Assembly (NCBI GenBank): GCA_002471275.1 | Contig: DKPQ01000012.1 | Span: 124,001 to 188,000 of the forward strand | Reading direction: 5' to 3' | Source: Flammeovirgaceae bacterium UBA7330 | Lineage (GTDB): Bacteria > Bacteroidota > Bacteroidia > Cytophagales > Cyclobacteriaceae | Length of the DNA stretch: 64,000 nucleotides | In this document: one piece after another, positions 15,980 through 25,575 of the stretch | Layout of the letters: each line of letters starts with the position of its first letter | Numbering within the stretch: the stretch's first letter is position 1 | Made by a program: the position numbers and the translations under genes | The notes under the pieces: generated by a model | Told to the model about the DNA's origin: nothing | Database searches by the model: none | Seen by the model: the letters and a program-made list of their open reading frames with translations, nothing else

Positions 15980-18808
15980 CTATTTCCCTACCATCACAAA
16001 GGCGCCCCAATAGTAAGGCTCTGGATAGGTACTCATGAGCTGGATCTGGGCATTACGGAAGGCCTGTGTCATCTCTTGTCCGGAAAGGATCCAGTTTTTG
16101 TAGAATCGGGACATCAGGTCCTGGGTGGCAGCATCATCCACCTTCCAGAGACTCATGATCATCTTATCTGCCCCTGCCATCACAAAAGCTCTCTGCAGAC
16201 CATATACCCCTTCGCCTGACTTCACATCTCCTTTTCCTGTTTCGCAGGCAGACAATACCACAAGGTCTGTTTTATTCAGGTCCAGGTTCATTGCTTCATA
16301 AGCCGTGAGTATCCCATTTTCCTCCTCAGAAAACGACACATCTCCGGACTCCGACTTAGCACCTGCCAGCATCAATCCTGATCTGAGCAACGGATTGTTT
16401 TTAGCATATTCTACCTGCACGCCAAACACGCTTCCTTTGCTCTGTATATCTTCCAGAAAATAACCATGCGTAGCGACGTGCATGATTTTTGGTGATGCAA
16501 CACGCTTAATAGAAGATTCCGTGGCATTGGCCTGAGTCACATCCTTTACGTTATAGCGACCAGATACCAGTGCTGACTTAACCTGTTGCAATTCCTTTTG
16601 TGTTCCCGGTAGCGGTACGATGTCTTTTGATCCGTAGGTTGGAAAACCCAAAAGGAAGGCATCCTTTGTCGATGATGATGTAGCACTGGTCGCCAGAAGA
16701 TCCCGTGGATTACCAATCAACTTCACCACTTTATCCTGAACCAAATACTTCCCGTTGGGATCTTTCAATGTGTTGAGATTGATCTGACTGTAAACCCCAT
16801 CCGGAGAAAAGTAAATCGTCTTGATATCACTTAGGGAACCATTGATCCGTCCCCAATATTGCTCATAGGAGAAATCATCTTTGAGCTTATTTCTGATCAC
16901 ATTGTTGTAATAGGCATGATATCTAGTATCAAGCTGATCTCCATTCTCCAGGATGGAAACGATTGGCGGACCAACCTTCTTAATGATCACCGCTGCATAC
17001 TTATAGCTCCCGGTCATGGCATTTTTGAATTCCGGATAGTGGATCATTTCCACCACGGCCTCGCCTGATGCCATTTTTGACTGCACCTGCTTGTAGTCCA
17101 CATCCTTGGGTACAAAAGCATCGGCAAAAGCAGACGATTTCTGCGAGAGCTGACGCTCACTTTGATTAGCTGCGTTTTCCAGGGAATCAATGTTTACGTT
17201 TTGCTTACTCATTTCCTCCTTGGAGAAGGAATAGTAGATAGCCAATGTACGTTTTTGATCTTGCCATTGATTATACAGGTCGATAAGTGCTTTATCTCCA
17301 CTGTTCAGTATGGTATTCTTGATCTTGGTAGTGGTGCTGAGCAGCATCCCTTTGGTCATCAGGCGGTAGTCGATCATTTTTTCCACCAGGTCGGGATGAG
17401 ACACGGAATTAGCCAGGGCAAAGTTATAGAAGGTAAAAAATCGGTTCTTCATCTTTTCCCAGTACTTGGTCTTTTCCACCTCACTCATCGGAGGAAAAAA
17501 CTCATTGATGAAGGACATGCTATACTCCATCACCTCATTGTAGTTGGTTTTGGCAGCAACAACATCTCCCTGAAGCCATTGCAGAATAGCCAGGTCCTCC
17601 TGACTTTGAATGGTGACAGGATGTGTTGTGCCCAGTTTGGATTTTCGGCTTTCAAAAGCTTTTTTCAATAAAGGATCTGCCTGCGTAAGATTTCCTTGAG
17701 AACGATAAAAATTACCAAGATCTGCTTTTGCCGATGCAGTGGAAGGGTGATCCTCCCCGAATTTACTCACATAGATTTCGTGACTTTCCTTCAGAAGTGG
17801 CTCCACCTTTTCGGTTTTCCCTGTTACCAGGTACAGTGAAGCCATGTTATTGAGTAGGTGCGCATAGTCAGGGTCTGATTTTCTATTTAATTTCAACCGG
17901 CTGGTCTGTAGGTCAATCGCTTCCTGGTAAGTAGCTTCTGCCTCCTCATAGCGCTTGTTTTCCTGTAGGATCAACGCTTTGTTGGTCATAAGCTGAATGT
18001 AGGTACCGGACTTTTCTCTCAACTCTGCTCCGGCAATATCCAAACACAGATTGATCTTTTCCAGGGCCTCTTCACTTCTTCCCATGTGTTGGTAGAGGAT
18101 ACCCAGGTTGTTATTGGCAATCGCATAGGGAACCGACCCGGTTCCTTCGACGGACCCAATCAGATCGATCGCTTCATCAAATATCTTTTCAGCTTCATTG
18201 TATTTGCCCATATTGAAAGCAATCACCGCCTGGTTATTGTATTCCGCAGCATACCCTTTACTTGCTAATCCTTCACTGGCCTTCCATTTTTCGAGCGCAT
18301 AGGCATTGGTAGTGTCAGCGATTTCATATCTGCCCATGTTGTTATAGAGCAGACCGAGCGTACCAACAGCCTTAAGGAACACCGGATCCTGGGTTTCTCC
18401 CAACTCGTAATAGGCCCAAATGGATAACCATAGATATTTCTCACTCAACCAATAACTTCTCAGGTTATAATGAATCCTGCCTCTTTCATAAAGATCCCGA
18501 GCCACCTCGAGGTCTGTCTTTTCTTTGTCTCTGGATAAAAACCTGTCAAGACCTTTGACCAGGCCTTCTCCTTCCTGAGTGTTTTCAAAGGACTCTGCCT
18601 TGTCCAGGAAGGCGATGGCATAATTAAATGTGGTAGTATCATATGAGGAGGCTTTGTCCGATACCTTTTCCTCTGCATACTCGCGACCTTTGTCCTTAAG
18701 GACTTCACCAGCCTTTTCCTTAAGCGCTTTTCCCAGTCCACCAAACTGCGCATATAAAGACTGTACAACAAAAGTGAATGAAAACAGAATTAAAAGCAGG
18801 TATCTCAT
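15980..18808 (-). CDS. Secreted TPR-CHAT caspase-like protease
   Basis: 942 residues. Signal peptide at 1-21 (ends YAQ), then a long array of tetratricopeptide repeats (about 100-400; e.g. YNNMGRYEIADTTNAYALEKW, NNLGILYQHMGRSEEALEKI), a helical linker, and a C-terminal CHAT domain (about 610-942). The caspase-like dyad is visible: His781 in MHVATHGYF and Cys855 in VLSACETGKG, followed by GEGVYGLQRAFVMAGADK. CHAT proteases are clan CD cysteine peptidases. The signal peptide puts this one outside the cytoplasm, unlike the gasdermin- or Csx29-linked versions, and no such partner genes lie nearby. It appears to be a single-gene unit. Substrate unknown. Confidence 0.9.
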   Translation of the reverse strand: MRYLLLILFSFTFVVQSLYAQFGGLGKALKEKAGEVLKDKGREYAEEKVSDKASSYDTTTFNYAIAFLDKAESFENTQEGEGLVKGLDRFLSRDKEKTDLEVARDLYERGRIHYNLRSYWLSEKYLWLSIWAYYELGETQDPVFLKAVGTLGLLYNNMGRYEIADTTNAYALEKWKASEGLASKGYAAEYNNQAVIAFNMGKYNEAEKIFDEAIDLIGSVEGTGSVPYAIANNNLGILYQHMGRSEEALEKINLCLDIAGAELREKSGTYIQLMTNKALILQENKRYEEAEATYQEAIDLQTSRLKLNRKSDPDYAHLLNNMASLYLVTGKTEKVEPLLKESHEIYVSKFGEDHPSTASAKADLGNFYRSQGNLTQADPLLKKAFESRKSKLGTTHPVTIQSQEDLAILQWLQGDVVAAKTNYNEVMEYSMSFINEFFPPMSEVEKTKYWEKMKNRFFTFYNFALANSVSHPDLVEKMIDYRLMTKGMLLSTTTKIKNTILNSGDKALIDLYNQWQDQKRTLAIYYSFSKEEMSKQNVNIDSLENAANQSERQLSQKSSAFADAFVPKDVDYKQVQSKMASGEAVVEMIHYPEFKNAMTGSYKYAAVIIKKVGPPIVSILENGDQLDTRYHAYYNNVIRNKLKDDFSYEQYWGRINGSLSDIKTIYFSPDGVYSQINLNTLKDPNGKYLVQDKVVKLIGNPRDLLATSATSSSTKDAFLLGFPTYGSKDIVPLPGTQKELQQVKSALVSGRYNVKDVTQANATESSIKRVASPKIMHVATHGYFLEDIQSKGSVFGVQVEYAKNNPLLRSGLMLAGAKSESGDVSFSEEENGILTAYEAMNLDLNKTDLVVLSACETGKGDVKSGEGVYGLQRAFVMAGADKMIMSLWKVDDAATQDLMSRFYKNWILSGQEMTQAFRNAQIQLMSTYPEPYYWGAFVMVGK

Positions 18809-18879
18809 ATTGTGGCGATTTTGTACAAAGTAAATTTAGCAAGAGACAGCACAAAACCCGAGCCAGAATACAGGTTTAG

Positions 18880-19350
18880 TTATGTATTCCCCCTGGCATA
18901 GTGCTCCTGCTCAAAGACAGCATCCACCTGAAGCTCATCACTCTCAGCTGCTGCTACTGCCAATTGGTCACATCGCTCGTTTTCAGGATGCCCGGCATGC
19001 CCTTTGATCCAATGGAACTTTACCTGGTGTCGGTAATAGCTCTTCAGAAACCGATCCCACAGGTCACCATTTTTCTTGCCCTTAAACCCTTTAGCAACCC
19101 AGTTTAGGACCCATCCTTTCTCTACGGCATCCACCACATACTTGGAGTCTGAATAAACATGTACTTCCCAGCCAGACTTCTTAATGGCTTCCAATCCTTT
19201 GATCACTGCCAAAAGCTCCATCCTGTTGTTAGTTGTCATCCGAAAGCCTTCCGACAGCTCTTTTCTTTTTCCATTAAACTCCAGGATTGTTCCGAATCCC
19301 CCCGGGCCAGGATTTCCCTTGGCCGCTCCGTCTGTATATAGATTGATCAC
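18880..19350 (-). CDS. rnhA: Ribonuclease HI
   Basis: 156 residues, the normal length. Opening MINLYTDGAAKGNPGPGG is the classical RNase HI start. Metal-binding carboxylates are all present: Asp7, Glu45 (NRMELLAVI), Asp68 (YSDSKYV) and Asp128 (NERCDQLA), with His118 in IKGHAGH. It degrades RNA in RNA-DNA hybrids in the cytoplasm. Its start overlaps the stop of marC by 4 bp, so the two are translationally coupled. Confidence 0.96.
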   Translation of the reverse strand: MINLYTDGAAKGNPGPGGFGTILEFNGKRKELSEGFRMTTNNRMELLAVIKGLEAIKKSGWEVHVYSDSKYVVDAVEKGWVLNWVAKGFKGKKNGDLWDRFLKSYYRHQVKFHWIKGHAGHPENERCDQLAVAAAESDELQVDAVFEQEHYARGNT

Positions 19351-19919
19351 GATAAGAACCAGTGGTTTTTGAATAGCTTGATGGCGATGGAAAGTAAAAT
19401 AATCCCAAACACCTTTCTTAAAATGTTAAAGCCTGCATTGCCGATCTTCCGCTCAAGCCAACCACTTGATTTCAGGACCAGGTAAACGAATATGACGTTC
19501 AATAAGATAGCTATCAAAATGTTGATGGCTTGAAATTCCGCTTTTAAGGCAAGTATGGTTGTCATTGTGCCTGCACCGGCAATCAATGGGAAGGCAATGG
19601 GCACGATGGACGTGGACGAAACATCGTCAGTATCTGTTTTAAAGAATTGTCGGCCGAGGATCATTTCCATTCCTATGATAAACATGATCAATGCACCGGC
19701 TATAGCAAAAGAAGAAACATCAATTCCGAACAGTTTAAGAATACTCTCTCCTAAATACAGGAATATAATCATTATGGCTCCAGATACCAGGGTTGCCTTT
19801 TCAGATTGTATGTGGCCTACTTTTTTCCTAAGATCAATTATGACAGGAATACTTCCAAGAATATCAATCACCGAAAATAAGATCAGGGTGACAGATATGA
19901 TTTCTTTGAAATTCAACAT
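19347..19919 (-). CDS. MarC-family integral membrane protein
   Basis: 190 residues with six hydrophobic segments and the MarC-family order: IISVTLILFSVIDILGSIPVI near the N-terminus and IVPIAFPLIAGAGTMTTILAL in the middle. Members are inner-membrane proteins of unresolved function; the original link to multiple antibiotic resistance is not upheld. Overlaps rnhA by 4 bp and begins 1 bp after the stop of aroQ, forming a compact minus-strand operon aroQ-marC-rnhA. Confidence 0.93.
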   Translation of the reverse strand: MLNFKEIISVTLILFSVIDILGSIPVIIDLRKKVGHIQSEKATLVSGAIMIIFLYLGESILKLFGIDVSSFAIAGALIMFIIGMEMILGRQFFKTDTDDVSSTSIVPIAFPLIAGAGTMTTILALKAEFQAINILIAILLNVIFVYLVLKSSGWLERKIGNAGFNILRKVFGIILLSIAIKLFKNHWFLS

Positions 19920-19920
19920 A

Positions 19921-20334
19921 TCAGGAAAAATATCTAATGGCTAGCTCGTAACCTTTCAGTCCCAAACCCGATATGATCCCCACGCTTTTGGTGCCGGTAT
20001 AGGTATGCGTCCTGAAGGCCTCCCGGGCATGGATATTAGAAATGTGAACCTCCACAACCGGCGTTTTAATCGCAGCAATGGCATCGGCGAGCGCTACCGA
20101 AGTATGCGTATAGCCGGCCAGGTTGACAATGATGCCATCATAGGAGAAGCCCACTTCATGCAGCTTATCAATCAGCGCTCCCTCGTGGTTGGACTGAAAA
20201 TAATTGAGGTTGATATCAGAAAACTGCTCTTTCAGGTCCTTGAAATAATCTTCAAACGACCGGTTGCCATATATATCTGTTTCCCGCTTACCTAGCAGGT
20301 TTAAATTCGGTCCGTTGATGATTATAATATCCAT
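19921..20334 (-). CDS. aroQ: Type II 3-dehydroquinate dehydratase
   Basis: The start is the Met at 20334, giving 137 residues that begin MDIIIINGPNLNLLGKRETD; the 55 codons open upstream are not homologous. Motifs fit AroQ: Tyr22 (DIYG), Asn71 and His77 (NLAGYTHTSVAL), Glu95 and His97 (VVEVHISN) and Arg108. It catalyses anti-elimination of water from 3-dehydroquinate in the shikimate pathway, as a dodecamer in the cytoplasm. It heads the aroQ-marC-rnhA run. A SusCD locus ends 215 bp upstream of it with a terminator in between, so the two loci are transcribed separately. Confidence 0.95.
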   Translation of the reverse strand: MDIIIINGPNLNLLGKRETDIYGNRSFEDYFKDLKEQFSDINLNYFQSNHEGALIDKLHEVGFSYDGIIVNLAGYTHTSVALADAIAAIKTPVVEVHISNIHAREAFRTHTYTGTKSVGIISGLGLKGYELAIRYFS

Positions 20335-20482
20335 TGTTTCTAACCTATGGTGATTCCTCGTTTTTAGAGAGGTTACGAAATTAAAGGAGTTTTTCGAAAC
20401 CAAAAAAGTAAAGTTGGTTTCTGGAAAGAGGTAGCAATGAAAAATTGTGAAGTAGATGTGTTGAAAATGGTTGTATTGAAAC

Positions 20483-20512
20483 AAAAAAGAGGAGGCCATA
20501 TGACCTCCTCTT
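20483..20512 (-). terminator. Rho-independent terminator of the susCD unit
   Basis: On the minus strand AAGAGGAGG (20512-20504), an 8-nt loop and CCTCCTCTT (20495-20487), running directly into a T-run. It lies 38 bp after the stop of susD, cutting this operon off from aroQ. Confidence 0.85.
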
Positions 20513-20549
20513 ACCTGTCGTCCAAAAACAACAAGTTAACCCAAACGTA

Positions 20550-22010
20550 TTAATCCTCTCCCAATCCCGGGTTAGTGAGTACTTCACTGGCAGGAAGGGG
20601 CAAATAGTATTCTATGGTTCCTAAAGGCTGCAGGTCACTAGGATCTTTAGTGGCGGTCACGGATTCAACCATTTCCAGTCTTGTGAGATCAAACCATCTG
20701 CAATATTCTCCGGCGAATTCCCAGGCTTTTTCCTGAATTACATCCTGCTGCGTAGCGGACGTGTAATCCACACCAGCATCCGGACTATCCAGGGGAAGCC
20801 CATAGGCTCTTCTCACAATTTTATTGAGTGCCTCCAGAGCATCCGGATCAGCATTATTCCCGGTTGATACGATTTGAGCTTCTGCGAAAATAAAATACAC
20901 TTCAGCCATTCTTATAAGTGGTAAAGAAAGTGCATTCAACCAATCGGCTCTGTCTCCCTGCAATTTCTGGAAGTAGGGCCTCGCGGTTGCAAAATTCTGC
21001 CATGGTGTAGCTCCGCTTTCTGTCTGGAAAGTGAAATCCTTTCGACGCTGGTCAGGAAAATTATTAAAGAAGGTCAGTTCTGAGAAATAGTCATCCCAGC
21101 CATTATCTTCACCGGGTCTTGCAGGAAGGCCATAGACGGCATTTCCATTCCACCATTGCCCGGCGAAGAAATTTAATGCAAAGACCTCCTCTTTGTTGCC
21201 ATCGTTATTAATTGTAGGTGATGGCCACAAGTCTGCAAAGTCATCCATCAGCCCAAATCCATAAGTAGCCTCATTATCAATCAGTTCTTTGGCGGTAGAA
21301 GCTGCCATAGCATATTTATCTGCTTGTTTTAAAGGCCAACCGGCCATTTGGAGGTAAACCTGTGCCTTCACCGCCAGCGCTGATCCTTTGTTAGCCCTGC
21401 CAGGAGCTGGTTTTGAATCACTGAGCAATCCAATGGCAGCGTCCAGATCAGATAAAATCTGGTCATAGATAGCCTGTGGTTCGCTGGAAGAAACCTCCAA
21501 TATGGCCGGATCAAATACCTGCGTATCCAGTACCAGGGGTGCCTTCCCCCAGAGTTTCACAATCCAGAAATAGTTATAAGCCCGGAGGAAGAAAGCTTCA
21601 CCCGCAATTTGATTGATAACCGCAGGGTCACCAGTTGCTCCTTCATAATTGGCAATGATATTATTTGATCCCTGAATGGATTTATATGCACCACTCCAAA
21701 CAAAAGGCAATCGACCATTTTGCTGAGAAACTTTAAACTGATCAAATTCTCTAAAATCAGCCTTATTACTGGCTTTATGGGTGGTCAAATCGTCGGCACC
21801 CATTAAAATGGCCTGAGTTGAGGCATTGCCAAGACCCGATTGCCACGTAGCCGTCAATGGCTTGTAAGTACCAGCCAATGCCGCTGTCAATCCGCTTTCA
21901 TTCTTTAAAGCACCGCTTTCAGAGGTGATGATGGTGGACAGATCCTCTTCCAGGAATCCACTACATGAGACACTGAAAACAAGTATTGTTATTATTATGA
22001 TATTTTTCAT
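20550..22010 (-). CDS. SusD/RagB-family outer-membrane lipoprotein
   Basis: 486 residues. Signal peptide with Cys16 as lipid site (VFSVSCSG), followed by the usual FLEEDL opening, N-terminal SusD-like domain (about 20-190, with GEAFFLRAYNYFWIVKLWG), and C-terminal RagB/SusD domain (LIRMAEVYFIFAEAQI, EFAGEYCRWFDLTRLEMV near the end). It pairs with the SusC 19 bp upstream. No glycoside hydrolase, lyase or sulfatase follows; the next feature is a terminator, so the pair is orphaned from enzymes. The ligand could be a glycan or, as for some RagAB pairs, a peptide. Confidence 0.93.
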   Translation of the reverse strand: MKNIIIITILVFSVSCSGFLEEDLSTIITSESGALKNESGLTAALAGTYKPLTATWQSGLGNASTQAILMGADDLTTHKASNKADFREFDQFKVSQQNGRLPFVWSGAYKSIQGSNNIIANYEGATGDPAVINQIAGEAFFLRAYNYFWIVKLWGKAPLVLDTQVFDPAILEVSSSEPQAIYDQILSDLDAAIGLLSDSKPAPGRANKGSALAVKAQVYLQMAGWPLKQADKYAMAASTAKELIDNEATYGFGLMDDFADLWPSPTINNDGNKEEVFALNFFAGQWWNGNAVYGLPARPGEDNGWDDYFSELTFFNNFPDQRRKDFTFQTESGATPWQNFATARPYFQKLQGDRADWLNALSLPLIRMAEVYFIFAEAQIVSTGNNADPDALEALNKIVRRAYGLPLDSPDAGVDYTSATQQDVIQEKAWEFAGEYCRWFDLTRLEMVESVTATKDPSDLQPLGTIEYYLPLPASEVLTNPGLGED

Positions 22011-22029
22011 TTGCTTAAATCTTTATTGA

Positions 22030-25000
22030 CTAAAAGTTCAAATTGATTCCAAGTGTATAAGTACGGGCATTGGGATATGACCCTCCATCAGCACCTCGAT
22101 TATCTGCTGATCCATTATTGCTGTATGCTTCAGGATCCAGACCCTGATAATCAGTAATTGTGAGTAGATTGGTTGCTGCTAACATCAACCCTAGTTTTAC
22201 GCCTTTTTCCTGATTAATTGGAAAATCATAATTGAGACTGACATTTTTCAATCGGATAAAGCTTCCATCTTCTACAAACCTTGAGGATTGGAGCTCTACC
22301 ACATCTGTACTGCTAAATGCAGGTATGTCTGTCTGATTCTCAGGTGTCCACCTATTGAGTATGTCGGCATGCGTGACTTCCCTGGCATCAGCAATGGCTG
22401 AAATAGCCTGACCGTAAGTGAAGTTCCACTTATCGTATCCACCCATGGCCTGGACGAATATATTCATCGTCAAATTGCTATATTTCAGCGTATTGTTCCA
22501 TCCAAAAAGCATTTCAGGGATTCCGGTACCGATGATCTGATAGTCATCTCCACCGATCACATTATCGCCATTTACATCCTCGTACCTGGAGTCACCGGGT
22601 ACGTTACCATAAAGTGCAGCCTCCGCAGCCTGATCTGTTTTCCAGGTTCCCAGGTATTTCAATCCCCAATAGCTGGTCAGGGGCTGACCTGGCATCAACA
22701 CACCTTCAGGAAGATTAGTAATTCCTGCTCCAACATCTCCGTCTACAAAAATCATTTCATTTTCCGCCAGACTCACTACTTTGTTTTTCAGAAATGATGC
22801 ATTGAGACTAGTACTCCAGCTAAAATTGAGATTATCAATTACCGTACTAGTTATACTAAATTCAAATCCACTATTTTCAGTTTCTCCCACATTAGTTGAA
22901 ATTGTTCCCCCTCCTGTGTATTGTGGAAGTGGTTGGGCCAGAAGTAAATCTGTTGTGGATTTCTTGAAATAATCAGCGGTAATTCCTAATCTGCCATTAA
23001 GAATGAGCATGTCAACTCCAATATTGGTTTGGGTAGTCGTTTCCCACTTAAGATTAGGGTTTCCGGGATTTCCAATTTTGATACCTGGTGTCAGTGTTCC
23101 ATTGTTGAAAGAAGTGGCAGCATCAAAATCACCAGTCAGGAAGCTTGTTACTGTTCCGTAAACACCTATTCCCTGGCTACCTGTTTGCCCCCAGCTACCT
23201 CTAATCTTCAAATCATCAAAGATGTTGCCTGGCATAAACGATTCCTCCGACAATCTCCATCCCACCGCAACTGAAGGGAAAGTGCTGTATTGATTATCCC
23301 CTCTGAATTTGGAGGATCCGTCTCTTCGTACTGATGCCGTAAAAAGATATTTACTGTTGTATTGATAATTGACCCGGCCTATCAGTGACTGAATGGTTTG
23401 CTTTTCAAAATATGAATTTGTCCCTACGCCACCAGCCAAAGTAATATTGTTGTACCTCAAGTCAGGAAACTGCAAACCGGAAGCATTAGCCCCAAATTGA
23501 TCAGTTTTCTTGAGCTGACTTTCCAAAACAGCAGTTGCAGTAAAATCATGCACATCCGCAAAGACCTTACGATAATTCAAGGTATTTGTGTTTTGCAAAA
23601 ACAAAAACTCTGTAGATTGTCTTGAGGCTGTTGGATTATTGCTTATAGAACCCTGACTAAAGGTTTTATTTTGCAGGTTAATATAACTGGCACCAAAACC
23701 TACATCCAGGGTAAGACCATCAATGAACTCATAAACAAGACCCCCATTGGCCATGAAGTTGTTGTTTTCATTGATATTATCATTCAATGCACCCTCAATG
23801 GGATTACCTTTTATGGAGGAAACATTGTCTCTCACCGTTGGAAATCCGTTGGCGTCATAGGCAGGCACTGTTGGTGACCATCCCGTAACTCCACCAGTTG
23901 CCGAACCGATGTTGCCATTACCATTGACATTGTTTGTCTCTCTCCTGATAAAATTCAACTTTAATCTGGCATCCAATTTCTCTGTAAGCTTTGCAGCTAC
24001 ATTGGTTCTCAAAGAGTATCGTTTAAAAGAGGAATTAATGACGATACCATCCTGATCAAGGTAATTTCCAGAGATAAAATACTTAACAGCTTCTGTGCCA
24101 CCGGAATAATCCAGCTGGTATTCCTGTCCGGTGCCTTTTCTAAATATCTCATCCTGCCAATCTGTGCCACCATTAGCTTTAAAGTCCGCTATTTCCTGGC
24201 TTGTAAAAATAGGTGCGGTGCCAATATCGTTGGCTCGCTGATTGGCAACCTCTGCAAATGTGCCGGCATCCATCAGATCCCAGGTGTTTAATACCGATGA
24301 AGAATAAAATCTGGAAGTAAAAGAGAATTTCGGTTCTCCTACCTTACCACTCTTGGTAGTGATGAGAACTACGCCGTTAGAGCCTCTGCTTCCATAAATT
24401 GCAGTGGAAGAAGCATCTTTCAATACCTGGATATTTTCGATATCAGAAGGATTAATATCATTGAAATCACCACCTACGAATCCATCGATGACATAAAGTG
24501 GATCATTGTTTCCATTGATAGAATTAGCACCTCTGATACGGATACTTACATTTCCTCCCGGAGCTCCCGATGAGTTGGTTACATTCACTCCTGCTGCTCG
24601 ACCCTGGAGAATTTGATCCATCCTGATGATGGGTTGTCCTTCAAAGTCTTTTGCATCCACAGACCCGATAGCTCCGGTCACATCTTTTTTCTCCTGTGAT
24701 CCATATCCAATCACGATCACTTCAGATAGGGCCTGAACGTCTGTTTCCAATGTGATATCTATCACACTTTTGTTTCCAACACTAACCTCCTGCATCACCG
24801 ATCCTACACTACTAAAGACCAGAATTGATTCGGGTCCTGGAACTGTGATCTGATAATTCCCATCAAAATCTGTCACTGTTCCTACCGGAGAGTCAGATGT
24901 GTTATTTTTTAGAATCACATTGACACCAGGAAGAGGTTCACCATCTTCTGCGGACACCACTTTACCCGACACTACTGTCTGTGCATAAACTGGTTGAAAT

Positions 25001-25071
25001 CCGAGAGTCATTAACAAAATCAATGAAAAGACCAGGGTCTTCCATCCATTCTTTGAGTAAGGTTTTCTCAT
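22030..25071 (-). CDS. SusC/RagA-family TonB-dependent transporter
   Basis: 1013 residues without an STN domain. Signal peptide ends at YAQ (about residue 31); carboxypeptidase-D regulatory-like domain at about 33-120 (VVSGKVVSAEDGEPLPGVNV); plug at about 125-240, with NDPLYVIDGFVGGDFNDINP and DASSTAIYGSRGSNGVVLITTK; barrel to the end, finishing LGINLNF. It transports a large substrate with TonB/ExbBD energy. Absence of STN means it does not signal through FecR; the hybrid two-component regulator upstream in the same orientation is the likely control. A 36-codon membrane mini-gene lies just upstream. Confidence 0.94.
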   Translation of the reverse strand: MRKPYSKNGWKTLVFSLILLMTLGFQPVYAQTVVSGKVVSAEDGEPLPGVNVILKNNTSDSPVGTVTDFDGNYQITVPGPESILVFSSVGSVMQEVSVGNKSVIDITLETDVQALSEVIVIGYGSQEKKDVTGAIGSVDAKDFEGQPIIRMDQILQGRAAGVNVTNSSGAPGGNVSIRIRGANSINGNNDPLYVIDGFVGGDFNDINPSDIENIQVLKDASSTAIYGSRGSNGVVLITTKSGKVGEPKFSFTSRFYSSSVLNTWDLMDAGTFAEVANQRANDIGTAPIFTSQEIADFKANGGTDWQDEIFRKGTGQEYQLDYSGGTEAVKYFISGNYLDQDGIVINSSFKRYSLRTNVAAKLTEKLDARLKLNFIRRETNNVNGNGNIGSATGGVTGWSPTVPAYDANGFPTVRDNVSSIKGNPIEGALNDNINENNNFMANGGLVYEFIDGLTLDVGFGASYINLQNKTFSQGSISNNPTASRQSTEFLFLQNTNTLNYRKVFADVHDFTATAVLESQLKKTDQFGANASGLQFPDLRYNNITLAGGVGTNSYFEKQTIQSLIGRVNYQYNSKYLFTASVRRDGSSKFRGDNQYSTFPSVAVGWRLSEESFMPGNIFDDLKIRGSWGQTGSQGIGVYGTVTSFLTGDFDAATSFNNGTLTPGIKIGNPGNPNLKWETTTQTNIGVDMLILNGRLGITADYFKKSTTDLLLAQPLPQYTGGGTISTNVGETENSGFEFSITSTVIDNLNFSWSTSLNASFLKNKVVSLAENEMIFVDGDVGAGITNLPEGVLMPGQPLTSYWGLKYLGTWKTDQAAEAALYGNVPGDSRYEDVNGDNVIGGDDYQIIGTGIPEMLFGWNNTLKYSNLTMNIFVQAMGGYDKWNFTYGQAISAIADAREVTHADILNRWTPENQTDIPAFSSTDVVELQSSRFVEDGSFIRLKNVSLNYDFPINQEKGVKLGLMLAATNLLTITDYQGLDPEAYSNNGSADNRGADGGSYPNARTYTLGINLNF

Positions 25072-25153
25072 AAGGTTTACTATTTAATTGTAGTTCTATA
25101 AATATTCTCATCCTGACCTTTTGAAGACGTTTGTACTACGTCTGTCATTGGGT

Positions 25154-25264
25154 TTAGATGAAAAAAAGGAAGAGAATCACACAAACGATCAACAAAATCG
25201 CAAGGACCGAAATCTTAACTGTTGAAGCGTAATAGCTGTCCTTGTCTTTTTTTGTTGATTTCAT
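25154..25264 (-). CDS. 36-residue single-pass membrane mini-protein
   Basis: Found by eye: an ATG at 25264 opens 36 codons to TAA at 25156-25154. The peptide has a charged, hydrophilic start (MKSTKKDKDSYYAS) followed by an uninterrupted helix of about 18 hydrophobic residues (VLAILLIVCVILFLFFI). It lies 82 bp upstream of susC on the same strand and would be the first gene of the transporter operon. The positive N-terminus predicts cytoplasmic N-terminus, out- or lumen-facing end. I know no named family. It could also be a leader peptide whose translation tunes susC expression. Confidence 0.45.
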   Translation of the reverse strand: MKSTKKDKDSYYASTVKISVLAILLIVCVILFLFFI

Positions 25265-25575
25265 ATTTATTCGTCTTCGAAATATGAATTTGGAAATTTA
25301 GAAATGTTAGGAGGTGTAAATTTTGATCTATTCATAATTTCCAAGCATTGAGATAGTGGACTTATTCATCAAATTGGTGGGGTAAATTCGTTAAATACAA
25401 CAATTAATGAATATTTCACAATGCGTGTATATAATTGATTTTCAGTGCTTTGAGGCACTTACACACTACGGTAAACCAATTTTTCCACCTCAATCAATCC
25501 AAAAAATGAAAATTCCTCCAAAAGAAGGTTCTTGAAATTGAAATTCTTCAATTTATCCATCAAACAAAATTGCAA
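25265..25575. other. Regulatory intergenic region before the mini-gene and susC
   Basis: 311 bp, AT-rich, between the 3' end of the hybrid regulator and the mini-gene. A hairpin AAATTGAA/TTCAATTT (25535-25554, 4-nt loop) sits just after the regulator and may end its transcript. The remainder should hold the susC promoter and the binding sites of the hybrid regulator. No clear operator repeat was recognised. Confidence 0.5.

Noticed and set aside
20335..20499. Upstream extension of aroQ by 55 codons
   Set aside because: No homology to AroQ; the conserved start is the Met at 20334.
25316..25388. GTAAATT repeats 66 bp apart upstream of the mini-gene
   Set aside because: Short AT-rich match, easily by chance; not enough to call a regulator site.
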